Source: Croceicoccus naphthovorans
Lineage (GTDB): Bacteria > Pseudomonadota > Alphaproteobacteria > Sphingomonadales > Sphingomonadaceae
Direction of reading: 5' to 3'
Assembly (NCBI RefSeq): GCF_001028705.1
Contig: NZ_CP011770.1
Location: 499,501-563,500 of the forward strand
DNA length: 64,000 bases
Position numbers and translations under genes: made by a program. Below the pieces are notes generated by a model. It worked only from the letters and a program-made list of their open reading frames with translations, was not told the origin of the DNA and did not search any database. Positions 52,497 through 61,822 of the stretch are shown here, piece by piece; the stretch's first letter is position 1; each line of letters starts with the position of its first letter.

Positions 52497-53222
52497 CTAC
52501 TCCTTCGGCGCCGGCTGTGCGGCGTTGCTGAGCTTGCCGAGTACCTGGAGGTAAGCGACGAGCGCATCCATCTCGGAGACCGTGCGCTGGTCCCCATCGA
52601 ACAGACGAACCTGCGTTGCATCGCCGTAGCGGGCAACCAGTTCGTCGGTATCGGAGTCCGGTGAGGCCTGAGCCAGCGCGTCAGAGGGTGCATTGGCGAT
52701 CATATCATCGGTATAGGGAACGCCGACAGCCTTCAGCGCACGCAAATCGTCACCGAGATGCTTCGTCTGCAAGCCTGTTTCGCTCAACCAATGGTATCGC
52801 GGCATGATCGACTGGGGGACGACATCGCGCGGATTGTTGAGGTGCGCGGTGTGCCATTGATCGGAATATTTCCCGCCAACGCGCGCGAGGTCCGGGCCTG
52901 TTCGCTTCGACCCCCAAAGCATCGGGTGGTCGTATCTGGATTCGACCGCCAACGAATAGGGACCGTAACGCTCCACCTCGTCCTGCAGCGTGCGGACCAT
53001 CTGCGAGTGGCAGGCATAGCACCCTTCGCGCATATAGATGTTGCGGCCGGCGAGCTCGAGCGGGGTGTAGACCCGCATGTCGGGATCGCTCTCGACCGTT
53101 TCATCGATCGTGAAGAGCGGCGCGATTTCGATCAGGCCGCCAATGCTTGCAACGACCATGATCGCCACGGCCAGAGCAACCGATTTGCGTTCGATGCGGT
53201 AGTGGGTTCCGAACATCGGCAC
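52497..53222 (-). CDS. ccoO: cbb3 oxidase subunit II (monohaem cytochrome c)
   Basis: 241 residues; N-terminal membrane anchor (ALAVAIMVVASIGGLIEIAP) and one c-haem site GCYACHSQMVRTL with the axial methionine in PQSIMPRYHWL. Membrane-anchored subunit of the cbb3 oxidase. Starts directly at the ccoN stop. Confidence 0.95.
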   Translation of the reverse strand: MPMFGTHYRIERKSVALAVAIMVVASIGGLIEIAPLFTIDETVESDPDMRVYTPLELAGRNIYMREGCYACHSQMVRTLQDEVERYGPYSLAVESRYDHPMLWGSKRTGPDLARVGGKYSDQWHTAHLNNPRDVVPQSIMPRYHWLSETGLQTKHLGDDLRALKAVGVPYTDDMIANAPSDALAQASPDSDTDELVARYGDATQVRLFDGDQRTVSEMDALVAYLQVLGKLSNAAQPAPKE

Positions 53223-54869
53223 TTATTCCGCAGGCTGGAGTTGAATGGGAAGGGGCTGGTCGTCTGCGGCATCCTGAGCGGACGACGGACGGCGGATTGT
53301 CATCCAGATGTTGTAGCAACCCACGATGGCGCCGATCAGGAAGAGCAGCCCGCCGATCGCGCGCGCCACATAATAGGGGTGCATCGCGACCATGCTGTCG
53401 AGGAACGAATAGGTCAGCGTTCCGCTGTCATTGTAGGTGCGCCACATCAGGCCCTGGATGATGCCTGAATTCCACATTGCAAAGACGTAGATGAGCGTTC
53501 CGGCAAGCGCGAGCCAGAAGTGGACCTCGACAAGCGCGGGCGAATACATCCGCTCGCGTTTCCATAGCCACGGGACGACGGCATAGATCGAACCGAAGGT
53601 GATGAGCGCGACCCAGCCCATTGCTCCTGCATGGACATGACCGATCGTCCAGTCGGTATAGTGCGACAACGCGTTGACCGAGCGGATCGCCATGAACGAA
53701 CCCTCGAAGGTCGAAAGTCCGTAAAAGATCGCGGCCATCATCATGAAGCGCAGGGTTGCATCGTCGCGCACCTTGTCCCATGCGCCATTGAGCGTGAGGA
53801 GCGCATTGGCGGCGGCGATCCAAGAGGGTACCAGCAGCATGACCGAGAAGGTCATGCCGAGCGTCTGCACCCACTGCGGCAGCGCGGTGTAGTGGAGGTG
53901 ATGCGACCCCGCCCACATGTAGAAGAAGGTGATCCCCCAGAAGCCGATGATCGACATCCGGTAGGAATAGATCGGTCGTCCGGCACGCTTGGGCAGATAA
54001 TAATACATCATGCCGAGGAAGCCGGCGGTCAGGAAGAATGCGACTGCGTTGTGGCCGTACCACCACTGTGTCATCGCATCCTGCACACCCGAGAACAGCG
54101 AATAGCTCTTCACACCGCCCAGCGAGGCCGGAACCGCAAGATTGTTCACGACATGGAGCAGCGCAACAACCAGAATGAAGGCCATGTAATACCAGTTGGC
54201 TACGTAGATGTGCGGCTCTTTGCGGCGCGCGAGCGTTCGCAGATAGAGTGAGAGATAGGTTACCCAGACGATGACCAGCCAGATATCGGCATACCATTCC
54301 GGTTCGGCATATTCCTTGGACTGGGTGATCCCGAGAAAGTATCCGGAGACCGCCAGGAGGCAGAACAGGTTGTAGCCGACAAGCACGAACCAGGGGCTGA
54401 ACTGGTCAGGCATCCGCGCGCGGGATGTGCGCTGCATGACGTGGAAGGACGTCGCGATCAGGGCATTACCGCCGAAGCCGAAGATAACGCCGGTGGTATG
54501 TGCGGGCCGCAAGCGCCCGAAGCTCGACCAGGCAGAATCGAAGGTGAGGTCGGGGAACGCCAGCAGCCAGGCAACCCAGTCGCCGATGAACATACCGAAC
54601 ACGGCCCAGAGCATAGCAATGACGATCCCCACCTTACTCGGGTCGTCATAGTAAGTTTCGTGCCTGGAAGAAGGAGGCTCCGGCTCGAAATAGCCATTGG
54701 CCACAATGCAGAAAACGCCAAGGCTGAACAGCATGATCAGGAAGCCGTGGGTTTCCATCGGATCGGCCCGACCAGCACCGGCCGCAGCCATGATCAGCCC
54801 GAGAAAGGCAAGCGCTCCCAAGATTGCCATGCTCAGGTGTCGTTCGGCCAGGGTGAGTTGCGCAACCAT
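53223..54869 (-). CDS. ccoN: cbb3 cytochrome oxidase catalytic subunit I
   Basis: 548 residues with about 14 membrane helices. Haem and CuB ligands in WYGHNAVAFFLTAGFLGMMY, SHHLHYTALPQWVQ and IGHVHAGAMGWVALITFG. High-affinity terminal oxidase for low oxygen; reduces O2 to water and pumps protons. First gene of ccoNOQP. Two extra helices (YFEPEPPS region) precede the conserved core, as in many alphaproteobacterial CcoN. Confidence 0.95.
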   Translation of the reverse strand: MVAQLTLAERHLSMAILGALAFLGLIMAAAGAGRADPMETHGFLIMLFSLGVFCIVANGYFEPEPPSSRHETYYDDPSKVGIVIAMLWAVFGMFIGDWVAWLLAFPDLTFDSAWSSFGRLRPAHTTGVIFGFGGNALIATSFHVMQRTSRARMPDQFSPWFVLVGYNLFCLLAVSGYFLGITQSKEYAEPEWYADIWLVIVWVTYLSLYLRTLARRKEPHIYVANWYYMAFILVVALLHVVNNLAVPASLGGVKSYSLFSGVQDAMTQWWYGHNAVAFFLTAGFLGMMYYYLPKRAGRPIYSYRMSIIGFWGITFFYMWAGSHHLHYTALPQWVQTLGMTFSVMLLVPSWIAAANALLTLNGAWDKVRDDATLRFMMMAAIFYGLSTFEGSFMAIRSVNALSHYTDWTIGHVHAGAMGWVALITFGSIYAVVPWLWKRERMYSPALVEVHFWLALAGTLIYVFAMWNSGIIQGLMWRTYNDSGTLTYSFLDSMVAMHPYYVARAIGGLLFLIGAIVGCYNIWMTIRRPSSAQDAADDQPLPIQLQPAE

Positions 54870-54914
54870 GATTCGAATTTCTGCTTCCCCTGCGTTTATG
54901 ACGGACTAGCAAGA

Positions 54915-54936
54915 AAGATATATAATTAATACCTCT
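54915..54936. promoter_or_regulatory. Candidate NsrR-like site upstream of ccoN
   Basis: AAGATATATAATTAATACCT followed by CT matches the long NsrR consensus AAGATGYATTTNAAATRCATCTT at about 15 of 22 positions. It lies 46 bp upstream of the ccoN start. No FNR box (TTGAT-N4-ATCAA) was seen in the same region. Confidence 0.4.
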
Positions 54937-55491
54937 ATTTCTGGTGCATCCACAAACCCCGGAAATTTCCCCGCCGACACTGGTCCGACCACGGCGACAC
55001 CTGTTTTGCAGGCGGTGGCTAACTGACAAGGAAGGCATCCTACCTCGAGGCCCGTCGCGCTCTGATCGGTGCCAGCATGAACAATGCAAAGAAAGATATA
55101 TCGGATGCTGCGCCTGTGGCTGTTCAACCCATCGCAAACGCTCGCCGATAACAATGGAATGGTTCTGCCATACAGGCTCAATTTTATACTTTTATTCGGT
55201 GGTGATGCATTGGAAACTGCACAAGAGACGGCAGCATTGGGGGAACAATCTGTCGTCTTCTCTTCCGGGACCGATCCCTCCCCATCCCGTCGACCTGCTG
55301 CCGGGTGCAGGTGGAAGAAAAACCCGGCCCTATTTCCATGCGCTCGTGTGGATTGCGTTTTCGATAGACCTGGAAGGCGCAAGCCTCATTGATTGCGGTC
55401 AGTTACGACGATGTAGCTTATGGACATGAAAGTGTAGGCGCATCGGCAATTCAGATTCAGCAGCTAATCCAGCCCTACTCGCCAACAGCTG
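54937..55491. other. Intergenic region between ccoN and the LuxR-type gene
   Basis: About 555 bp. Several short frames but none with domain support. Part of the right half may be the lost N-terminal end of the LuxR-type gene. No clear terminator. Confidence 0.45.
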
Positions 55492-56031
55492 ATGCGCGCC
55501 CATCCCGAAATCGTTCGGGGCCATTCAACGCCCCAGCGGTTGGCTTCCCGCGATTCACTGGCTCCCACGATCGCTGACCATCCTGATAGTGACGTACCGG
55601 ATTTCAGCCCGGCTGCCTGGGATGCCATGCTGTCATTCGGTTTCAAGGGTGGCTTTTCCACCTCGTTCCACGACAGGAAGCGCAAACGCTTTTCCGCCTT
55701 TTTGACCTCGTCCCGATCGTCCAAGCAGGATATCACCGAGATTTACGACACGTTTGGCGGGCATATTCGCAGTGCGCTGATCTTTTTCAACGAAGAGCTG
55801 ATCATCAAGAACCTCTATCGTAACGGAGAGATCCCCGCGCTTTCGGAAAGGGAACGCGAATGCCTGCTCTGGGTGTCTGCGGGGCATACCACGCAACAGA
55901 TCGCCGATCAGTTGAGCCTGGCTGATCGGACGGTCAACGAGTACATATCCAAGGCGACGCGCAAATTGCATGCATCAAATCGGGCCCATGCTTGCGCGCG
56001 CAGCATCCTGCTTTCGCTGATTTCACCTTAA
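55492..56031 (+). CDS. LuxR-type regulator with a shortened sensor domain
   Basis: 179 residues. C-terminal LuxR HTH: LSERERECLLWVSAGHTTQQ, IADQLSLADRTVNEYISKAT, RKLHASNRAHA. Before it a segment, AWDAMLSFGFKGGFSTSFHD, resembles the last strands of an autoinducer-binding domain, but the first 100 or so residues of that domain are missing; an in-frame TAA at 55465 blocks extension. Could be a decayed quorum-sensing receptor or a ligand-independent regulator. No luxI was seen. Confidence 0.72.
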   Translation: MRAHPEIVRGHSTPQRLASRDSLAPTIADHPDSDVPDFSPAAWDAMLSFGFKGGFSTSFHDRKRKRFSAFLTSSRSSKQDITEIYDTFGGHIRSALIFFNEELIIKNLYRNGEIPALSERERECLLWVSAGHTTQQIADQLSLADRTVNEYISKATRKLHASNRAHACARSILLSLISP

Positions 56032-56137
56032 ACGTAACGTCTCTAAATACTCGCTTGCGACTGTGGCCAATAGCTGCATTGCAGGCCATGATGAAAGCCC
56101 GCCATTCGGCTCCATTCTTTGGACCCGAATGGGTGTT

Positions 56138-56326
56138 TCATTCGCTCTCGCGAAGCTCTGCGTTCGGACCGTTCTTCTGAATCGATTCGATAGCATTCCT
56201 GGCCGAGGCCTTCGATGAGTAACCTTCGGTCCAGAAAATCGATTCATTATTGTATTTGAAATAGGCGACGAACTCACCGGCCTTGTTTTTCTTGATCTCG
56301 AAGTAGTGTGCCAAATCTTCCTCCAT
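56138..56326 (-). CDS. DUF1508 (YegP-type) protein
   Basis: 62 residues of the single-copy DUF1508 fold: HYFEIKKNKAGEFVAYFKYN, IFWTEGYSSKASARNAIESI, QKNGPNA. Usually associated with stress; function unknown. No partner gene is clearly coupled. Confidence 0.85.
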   Translation of the reverse strand: MEEDLAHYFEIKKNKAGEFVAYFKYNNESIFWTEGYSSKASARNAIESIQKNGPNAELRESE

Positions 56327-56366
56327 TGTAATGCGTTAGCGAGCGCCGCTCGTTGTCGCCGCCGTT

Positions 56367-56690
56367 CTAGTTTTTCCCGAACAGCTTTCCTGCCATGCCA
56401 GCGATATCATTGAGGGGGCTCCCATCGCCATCGAGATCGAGCATGTTGGCGAAATTGCCGAGTGAACCTTCCCCGCCGATCGCGCTGACGATCTTACCGA
56501 GGACGGCTGTATCCATGCCTGTGTTTGCGGCCGCCAGTTCGACGGTATCCCCCTGCATAGGGTGCGCTTTGGCCAAAGCGGAAATTGCGGTTTCGGCCAT
56601 TTTGGGGTCGATGCCGAGCGAACTTGCCAGGTTTGCGACGTCATCGGGGGAACCGGCGATGCTCTTCAATATTCCATCAAACAGGCTCAT
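56367..56690 (-). CDS. DUF937-like protein with EF-hand-type loop
   Basis: 107 residues, helical, with MSLFDGILKSIAGSPDDVAN, LASSLGIDPKMAETAISALA and a C-terminal DLDGDGSPLNDIAGMAGKLF. The helix pattern resembles DUF937/YidB proteins, and DLDGDG is a calcium-loop-like motif. Function unknown. Confidence 0.7.
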   Translation of the reverse strand: MSLFDGILKSIAGSPDDVANLASSLGIDPKMAETAISALAKAHPMQGDTVELAAANTGMDTAVLGKIVSAIGGEGSLGNFANMLDLDGDGSPLNDIAGMAGKLFGKN

Positions 56691-56784
56691 TTCTGGGACT
56701 CCTTTTGGTTTGGTCCGACATTGAACGTGTATATCAGATGCACTGATCTATGACGGTGATCATAGTTCAGAGAGGAAGTGACGT

Positions 56785-57507
56785 TCAATCGTCGATGGCT
56801 TCACCACCCACATTGGCCAGACTTTCTTCAGGGCCAAGGAACAGACGCCAGATCAGCGCGCCGATTGCACCGCCGAGAAGGGGCGCAACCCAGAAAAGCC
56901 ATAACTGACCCATGGCTCCTGTTTCGGCAAACAGGGCAGCAGCAGTCGATCGCGCGGGATTCACTGACGTGTTGGTGACCGGTATGGATATGAGATGGAT
57001 GAGCGTAAGCGCCAACCCGATAGCGATCGGGGCGAAGCCACCGGGTACGGCACGCGATGTTGAGCCAAGGATGACTATCAGGAATCCGGCCGTCAGGATT
57101 ATTTCGATCCACATCGCCGACTGGAATGAATAACCGCCGGGCGAGAGGGCATCAAAGCCATTGGAAGCGAAAGCACCTACCTCAAACCCAGGCTTGCCGG
57201 TTGCAATGATGTAAAGAGTTCCTGCAGCGGCAATGCCGCCCACGACCTGTGCTATCCAGTAGGGGATCAGGTCTTTCCAGGAAAACCGGTTCGCAATGGC
57301 CAATCCCAACGAGACGGCGGGATTGAAGTGGCCTCCTGAAATTCCCCCGACGGCATAGGCCATGGTGAGGACCGTCAGGCCGAATGCAAGTGCAACGCCT
57401 GCGAAACCGATACCCAGTTCTGGAAATGCAGCGGCCAGAACGGCCGAACCGCATCCGCCAAACACCAGCCAGAACGTGCCAAAGAATTCAGCAAAGAGCT
57501 TGTTCAT
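56785..57507 (-). CDS. aqpZ: Aquaporin Z
   Basis: 240 residues from the ATG at 57507 (GGGGAGGA upstream). Six helices with both NPA boxes: [18 protein letters not shown] and [20 protein letters not shown]. The residues around the second box (SVNPARS, R after NPA) fit water-selective AqpZ. Typical length. Confidence 0.95.
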   Translation of the reverse strand: MNKLFAEFFGTFWLVFGGCGSAVLAAAFPELGIGFAGVALAFGLTVLTMAYAVGGISGGHFNPAVSLGLAIANRFSWKDLIPYWIAQVVGGIAAAGTLYIIATGKPGFEVGAFASNGFDALSPGGYSFQSAMWIEIILTAGFLIVILGSTSRAVPGGFAPIAIGLALTLIHLISIPVTNTSVNPARSTAAALFAETGAMGQLWLFWVAPLLGGAIGALIWRLFLGPEESLANVGGEAIDD

Positions 57508-57564
57508 GAAAGTGTTCCTCCCCAATGCTTGTCTGACGCGGTTCAATGCTCATTTTTTAGACGT

Positions 57565-57969
57565 TCATGCCGGAAGCTTACCAGCCCAGGCTTCGAGCTC
57601 GCCATGTACATCGCTGATCAATTGACGGGTTGTGTCGGACAAGGCGAGGCGTGCCTTTCGATGATCCGACGAATCGCCAACATCGCAAACGTGGCCCTCA
57701 CTGATGAGCCGCTTGAGCTTGATATAGAACGACGCATGCGGCAGATTCGACCAGTCCTTTAATTCCGTGCCGGACATATGGCCGTTCGAAAAGAGCCCAA
57801 GCAGGAGGGTGTACTCCGGACTGAATATTTTCAGCTTCAGATGATGTACGATCTGACCGAGAAAGATATCGAGATCGCGCGGATTTCCGCTCTTTGGCCA
57901 CTGCTTCAAGAATCCAAGTTCCGTATCCAGAACGTCTTTGGCCTTGGCGGTCAGCACATAGGCTCGCAT
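57565..57969 (-). CDS. MarR-like winged-helix regulator
   Basis: 134 residues. Winged-helix region: FSPEYTLLLGLFSNGHMSGT, ELKDWSNLPHASFYIKLKRL, ISEGHVCDVGDSSDHRKARL (the basic wing with D-x-R/S-D-x-R-K), ALSDTTRQLI. This is the MarR layout. The IS3 element lies about 30 bp upstream of the start, so the native promoter may be lost. Adjacent aquaporin is on the same strand. Confidence 0.78.
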   Translation of the reverse strand: MRAYVLTAKAKDVLDTELGFLKQWPKSGNPRDLDIFLGQIVHHLKLKIFSPEYTLLLGLFSNGHMSGTELKDWSNLPHASFYIKLKRLISEGHVCDVGDSSDHRKARLALSDTTRQLISDVHGELEAWAGKLPA

Positions 57970-58024
57970 GCGCCGGTCTGTCCGCCGTCAGCACCAATGG
58001 CACAGATTTGAGGTTGTGATTTAA

Positions 58025-58081
58025 GGAGGATTTGGGCTTCGTCGTAGTGACGAAGGAACGAAGATGAAGCCCAAATCCTCC
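58025..58081 (+). promoter_or_regulatory. Perfect 16-bp hairpin surrounding the IS3 orfA start
   Basis: GGAGGATTTGGGCTTC (58025-58040) and GAAGCCCAAATCCTCC (58066-58081), loop of 25 bases that holds the ribosome site AAGGA and the first bases of the ATG at 58064. In RNA read from outside the element this would hide the orfA start, a known way for insertion elements to avoid expression from flanking promoters. Confidence 0.6.
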
Positions 58082-58450
58082 TATTCAAAATCGCCGTCGA
58101 AGGCCCCTGCGGAGCAGGTGGTGAAGGATATCCGGCGGCAGACCCGGCGGCACTTCTCTGCCGAGGACAAGATCCGCATCGTGCTTGAAGGCCTTCGCGG
58201 CGAGGACAGCATTGCCGAGCTGTGCCGCAAGGAAGGCATCGCGCAAAGCCTGTACTACACCTGGTCGAAGGAGTTCATGGAAGCGGGCAAGCGCCGCCTG
58301 GCGGGCGACACTGCCCGTGCCGCGACCACCGGCGAGGTGCAGGATCTGCGCCGCGAAGCGCGTGCCCTGAAGGAATGCGTGGCCGACCTGACACTCGAAA
58401 ACCGTCTGCTGAAAAAAAGCATGATCGCGGATGGGGGCGACGACGAATGA
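58064..58450 (+). CDS. IS3 transposase OrfA
   Basis: 128 residues: HTH region RRHFSAEDKIRIVLEGLRGE, DSIAELCRKEGIAQSLYYTW, SKEFMEAGKRRL, then a leucine-zipper-like helix (LRREARALKECVADLTLENR). Stops at TGA overlapping the orfB ATG (ATGA). A run of seven A at 58412-58418 could allow a -1 frameshift into orfB to give a fused OrfAB. Confidence 0.9.
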   Translation: MKPKSSYSKSPSKAPAEQVVKDIRRQTRRHFSAEDKIRIVLEGLRGEDSIAELCRKEGIAQSLYYTWSKEFMEAGKRRLAGDTARAATTGEVQDLRREARALKECVADLTLENRLLKKSMIADGGDDE

Positions 58451-59433
58451 GGTATCCCGCATCCGAAAAGCTCGAGATCATCCGGATCGTCGAGCAGTCG
58501 CACCTGCCCGCCAAACGCACGCTGGACAAGCTCGGCATCGCCCGCCGGACGTTCTACCGTTGGTATGACCGTTATCTTGGGGGCGGGCCGGAAGCGTTAC
58601 AGGATCGGCCATCGGCGCCGAGCCGCGTGTGGAACCGCATCGGTGACGACATCCAGAACCAGATCATCGAAATGGCGCTGGAAGCCGACGCGACCAATCT
58701 CAGCCCCCGCGAACTGGCGGTGCGCTTCACCGACGAGAAGCGCTACTTCGTATCGGAATCCACGGTTTACCGCCTGCTCAAGGCGCACGATCTGATCACC
58801 AGTCCGGCCTATGTCGTGATAAAGGCCGCCGATCAGTTCCACACCAAGACTACCCGCCCGAACGAGATGTGGCAGACCGACTTCACCTACTTCAAGATCA
58901 TCGGGTGGGGCTGGATGTACCTCTCGACCGTGCTCGACGACTTCTCGCGCTATATCATTGCCTGGAAGTTGTGCACCAACATGCGTGCCGAGGATGTAAC
59001 CGAAACGCTGGACCTCGCCTTGGCGGCTTCCGGCTGTGACAGCGCCACGGTGCTGCACAAGCCCCGGCTGCTCAGCGATAACGGCCCCAGCTACATCGCC
59101 GGCGAACTGGCCGAATATATCGAGGCCAACAAAATGAGCCATGTCCGCGGCGCTCCCATGCACCCGCAAACCCAGGGCAAGATCGAGCGCTGGCACCAGA
59201 CCCTGAAAAACCGCATCCTGCTGGAGAACTACTTCCTGCCCGGCGACCTCGAAGCCCAGATCGAGGCCTTCGTCGAACATTACAATCACCAGCGCTATCA
59301 CGAGAGCCTAAATAACGTGACGCCCGCCGACGCCTACTTCGGCAGGGCCCCGGCCATCATCGAACGACGAGAAAGGATCAAGCGACAGACCATCGAATAT
59401 CGGCGCTTGCAGCACCGCAAGCTCGCCGCCTAA
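58447..59433 (+). CDS. IS3 transposase OrfB (DDE integrase core)
   Basis: 328 residues with the rve/DDE catalytic core: first aspartate in NEMWQTDFTYFKIIGWGWMY, second in LLSDNGPSYIAGELAEYIE, glutamate in KIERWHQTLKNRILLE. N-terminal HTH_21 region (RIVEQSHLPAKRTLDKLGIA, RRTFYRWYDRYLGGG). The frame is open upstream to 58222 in the -1 frame of orfA, consistent with frameshifting as well as coupled restart. Confidence 0.92.
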   Translation: MRYPASEKLEIIRIVEQSHLPAKRTLDKLGIARRTFYRWYDRYLGGGPEALQDRPSAPSRVWNRIGDDIQNQIIEMALEADATNLSPRELAVRFTDEKRYFVSESTVYRLLKAHDLITSPAYVVIKAADQFHTKTTRPNEMWQTDFTYFKIIGWGWMYLSTVLDDFSRYIIAWKLCTNMRAEDVTETLDLALAASGCDSATVLHKPRLLSDNGPSYIAGELAEYIEANKMSHVRGAPMHPQTQGKIERWHQTLKNRILLENYFLPGDLEAQIEAFVEHYNHQRYHESLNNVTPADAYFGRAPAIIERRERIKRQTIEYRRLQHRKLAA

Positions 59434-59712
59434 CATCAACCCCCAGACGAGGCCCGCACTCCGCTAATCTACGCCGCGAGTTGTGCCGAATGTTCTGACG
59501 ACGAACAGGGTGAAGGGACTGTGGCAAACCCACTGGATCCGCTGGGCGGTGAAAGCGAGTTTCGACCAGGCTCGATCGTCAGTCAACCATTGGGAGATGG
59601 CCACTGCGTCAAGTTTGCCAGCGATAAGCCGCAGTACTATTACGTCGCAGCCGAAGTGATCTTGTGGCGATCGAGAACAGCGTCAGTGCCACATGCTGTA
59701 CGAGAACGGGCT

Positions 59713-60783
59713 TCAATCCGTCGAAAATTTCGATCGCGTCCGGTTCGCAATGGCGACAAGCGAAAGCATGACCGGAACCTCAACGAGCACGCCCACAACG
59801 GTTGCCAAGGCAGCGCCACTGCCGAGGCCGAATAGCCCGATAGCAACCGCAACAGCGAGCTCGAAGAAATTTGACGTTCCGATCAGCGCACAAGGCGCGG
59901 CAACCGCGTGGGGAACTCGCCATAGCTTCGCTGCCCCATAGGCCACAAAGAAGATGCCGTAGCTCTGCACGATGATCGGGGCTGCAATGAGGACGATGAG
60001 AACCGGACGCGACACGATCGTCTCGGCCTGGAAGCCGAACAGCAAAAGAACAGTTAGCAGCAGGCCAATGACGGAAAGCGGCTTCATGCGACCCGTGAAA
60101 TCGCTCACTGCCACTTCGACACCGCCGTGTGTGGCGAGCAATCGGTGACGCACGAAAGCGCCCGCTGCAAGCGGTACGACAACGTAGAGCGCGACTGAAA
60201 GAAGCAGCGTCTCCCACGGAACGGAAATATCGGTCACGCCCAGAAGCAGCGCGACAATCGGCGCAAAAGCGACAATCATGACAAGGTCATTCACCGCGAC
60301 TTGCACAAGCGTGTAGGCCGGATCACCGCGCGTAAGCTGCGACCAGACAAACACCATTGCCGTACACGGCGCAGCGCCGAGCAGGATAAGCCCTGCGATA
60401 TATTGCTGCGCATCGGCTGGTGTGATCAGGTGGGCGAAGAAGACTTCGAAGAAGAGCACGCCGAGCGCTGCCATCGTGAAGGGCTTAATCAGCCAGTTGA
60501 CAACAAGCGTGATGACAAGGCCTTTGGGCTTATCGCCAATATGGCGGACTGCCGAAAAATCGACCGCCACCATCATCGGGAAGATCATCGCCCAGATCAG
60601 GACGGCGACGACAAGATTGACCGAGGCGTATTCGATGGCAGCGAGGCTCGCGAACAGGCTCGGCATCGTGTTGCCAAGCAAAATGCCCGCGATGATGGCC
60701 GCACCTACCCAGACCGAAAGCCATTTCTCGAAGAGCCCGAGCCCAGCCGCTAGCGGCTCCCTTTCAGCAGGAAGCGTACTCAT
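59713..60783 (-). CDS. arsB: ACR3-family arsenite efflux permease
   Basis: 356 residues, ten membrane helices. ACR3 motifs: [20 protein letters not shown] with the essential cysteine, [17 protein letters not shown], and [20 protein letters not shown]. Exports arsenite (and possibly antimonite). Start overlaps the arsC stop by 4 bp. It ends about 225 bp from the IS3 element; the gap 59489-59712 shows only short frames I cannot name. Confidence 0.94.
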   Translation of the reverse strand: MSTLPAEREPLAAGLGLFEKWLSVWVGAAIIAGILLGNTMPSLFASLAAIEYASVNLVVAVLIWAMIFPMMVAVDFSAVRHIGDKPKGLVITLVVNWLIKPFTMAALGVLFFEVFFAHLITPADAQQYIAGLILLGAAPCTAMVFVWSQLTRGDPAYTLVQVAVNDLVMIVAFAPIVALLLGVTDISVPWETLLLSVALYVVVPLAAGAFVRHRLLATHGGVEVAVSDFTGRMKPLSVIGLLLTVLLLFGFQAETIVSRPVLIVLIAAPIIVQSYGIFFVAYGAAKLWRVPHAVAAPCALIGTSNFFELAVAVAIGLFGLGSGAALATVVGVLVEVPVMLSLVAIANRTRSKFSTD

Positions 60784-61280
60784 TGGCTGTCAGCCTCCTT
60801 ACCGATCTCATGAAGGTGATGGCGCAGGCTGAGATGATCCAGACTATTGATCGGAAGGGCGAGTAGCAGGTCAATGCGCCGCTTGAGCGTACGGAAGGCA
60901 TCAAGGAAGGCTGCGGCCTTTTCGGCATCGCTGCCGTCTACCGCTGCCGGATCGGGAATGCCCCAATGAGCGGTCGCGGGCTTTCCTGGCCAGACAGGGC
61001 AGGTTTCCGCAGCAGCGCTATCGCAAACGGTGAATATGAAATCGAGCTCCGGTCCGTCAGAAAATTCGCTCCAGCTTTTCGAGCGATAGCCCTCGCTCGG
61101 ATATCCGAGGTTCTCAAGCGTCTTGATCGCCCAGGGATTGACCTTGCCCGTGGGCTGGCTGCCTGCGCTGTAGGCGTTGAAGCGCCCCGCGCCGTCTGTA
61201 TTGAGAATGGCTTCCGCCAGAATGGATCGGGCGGAGTTTCCGGTGCAGAGAAAGAGTGCGTTGAACGGCTTGTCAGTCAT
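60780..61280 (-). CDS. arsC: Arsenate reductase, thioredoxin-coupled LMW-PTP type
   Basis: 166 residues. Catalytic loop [16 protein letters not shown] (Cys near residue 12), and the second and third redox cysteines in [15 protein letters not shown] (about residues 84 and 91). Reduces arsenate to arsenite, which the downstream ACR3 permease removes. The pTyr-phosphatase-like fold and spacing fit the thioredoxin-dependent family. Confidence 0.92.
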   Translation of the reverse strand: MTDKPFNALFLCTGNSARSILAEAILNTDGAGRFNAYSAGSQPTGKVNPWAIKTLENLGYPSEGYRSKSWSEFSDGPELDFIFTVCDSAAAETCPVWPGKPATAHWGIPDPAAVDGSDAEKAAAFLDAFRTLKRRIDLLLALPINSLDHLSLRHHLHEIGKEADSQ

Positions 61281-61298
61281 GTTCGGGCTTTCGCAGGT

Positions 61299-61643
61299 TT
61301 AACGGTTGCAGCTGGCAAGCTCGGCAAGGTCACCGCAAAGCTGCGGGTCGCCCTGACAACAATCCTGCATCAGGAAAGACATGAGGCGGCGCATCCCGTC
61401 ATAATCGGCGCGATAGTGGATGAGCCTGCTTTCACGCTCGGACTGCGAGAGCCCTGCGCGCTCCAGAATCGCCAGATGATGTGACATCGTGGAAGGAGGC
61501 ACATCGGCACGCTGGGCGATTTCGCCTGCAATCAGGCCTTCCGGTCCTGCTTGCACCAGCATCCGAAAAACAGACAGGCGCGTATCGTGAGCGAGCGCAT
61601 TGAGTGCGCTCACGGCCCATGCCTGCTGGTCAATGTCGGACAT
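61299..61643 (-). CDS. arsR: ArsR/SmtB-family arsenic repressor
   Basis: 114 residues: winged helix NALAHDTRLSVFRMLVQAGP, GLIAGEIAQRADVPPSTMSH, HLAILERAGLSQSERESRLI. A C-terminal cysteine cluster (QDCCQGDPQLCGDL) is the likely As(III) site, a position used by one ArsR subgroup rather than the classic CVC motif in the recognition helix, which is absent. First gene of arsR-arsC-acr3. An AT-rich stretch with ATCGAT and ATCGAAT copies lies in the 180-bp gap to the divergent exporter gene. Confidence 0.92.
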   Translation of the reverse strand: MSDIDQQAWAVSALNALAHDTRLSVFRMLVQAGPEGLIAGEIAQRADVPPSTMSHHLAILERAGLSQSERESRLIHYRADYDGMRRLMSFLMQDCCQGDPQLCGDLAELASCNR

Positions 61644-61822
61644 CTCATTCCTCGCGTTGTGTCACTTCGACTCAAAACTTACTCGATGTAGATCGATCTT
61701 TCTAGTATTATCGAATTATGGATTTGGCTTGCAGGCAGTCCGCGCAGGGCGTGAATGGGTATTGGCTAGCCAAACACGCCAATCTGTCGGTAGGGCCGGA
61801 CACTCAGTGGGAGGGATCAGGG

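Larger units (their letters stand above)
57998..59488 (+). mobile_element. IS3-family insertion sequence
   Basis: Contains orfA and orfB of IS3 type. Ends are tentative: TGGCACAGATTTGAGG at the left and, read inward from the right, CGGCACAACTCGCGG share GGCACA and scattered matches further in. No convincing target duplication (possibly AA or AAT). Length about 1.5 kb fits IS3. Confidence 0.72.

Noticed and set aside
54937..55480. FNR-type box expected for a cbb3 operon
   Set aside because: No TTGAT-N4-ATCAA-like sequence was found; only the NsrR-like site is supported.
59489..59712. Short plus-strand frame from a GTG at 59521
   Set aside because: No recognisable family, runs into the antisense of acr3; more likely debris between the IS3 element and the arsenic cassette.
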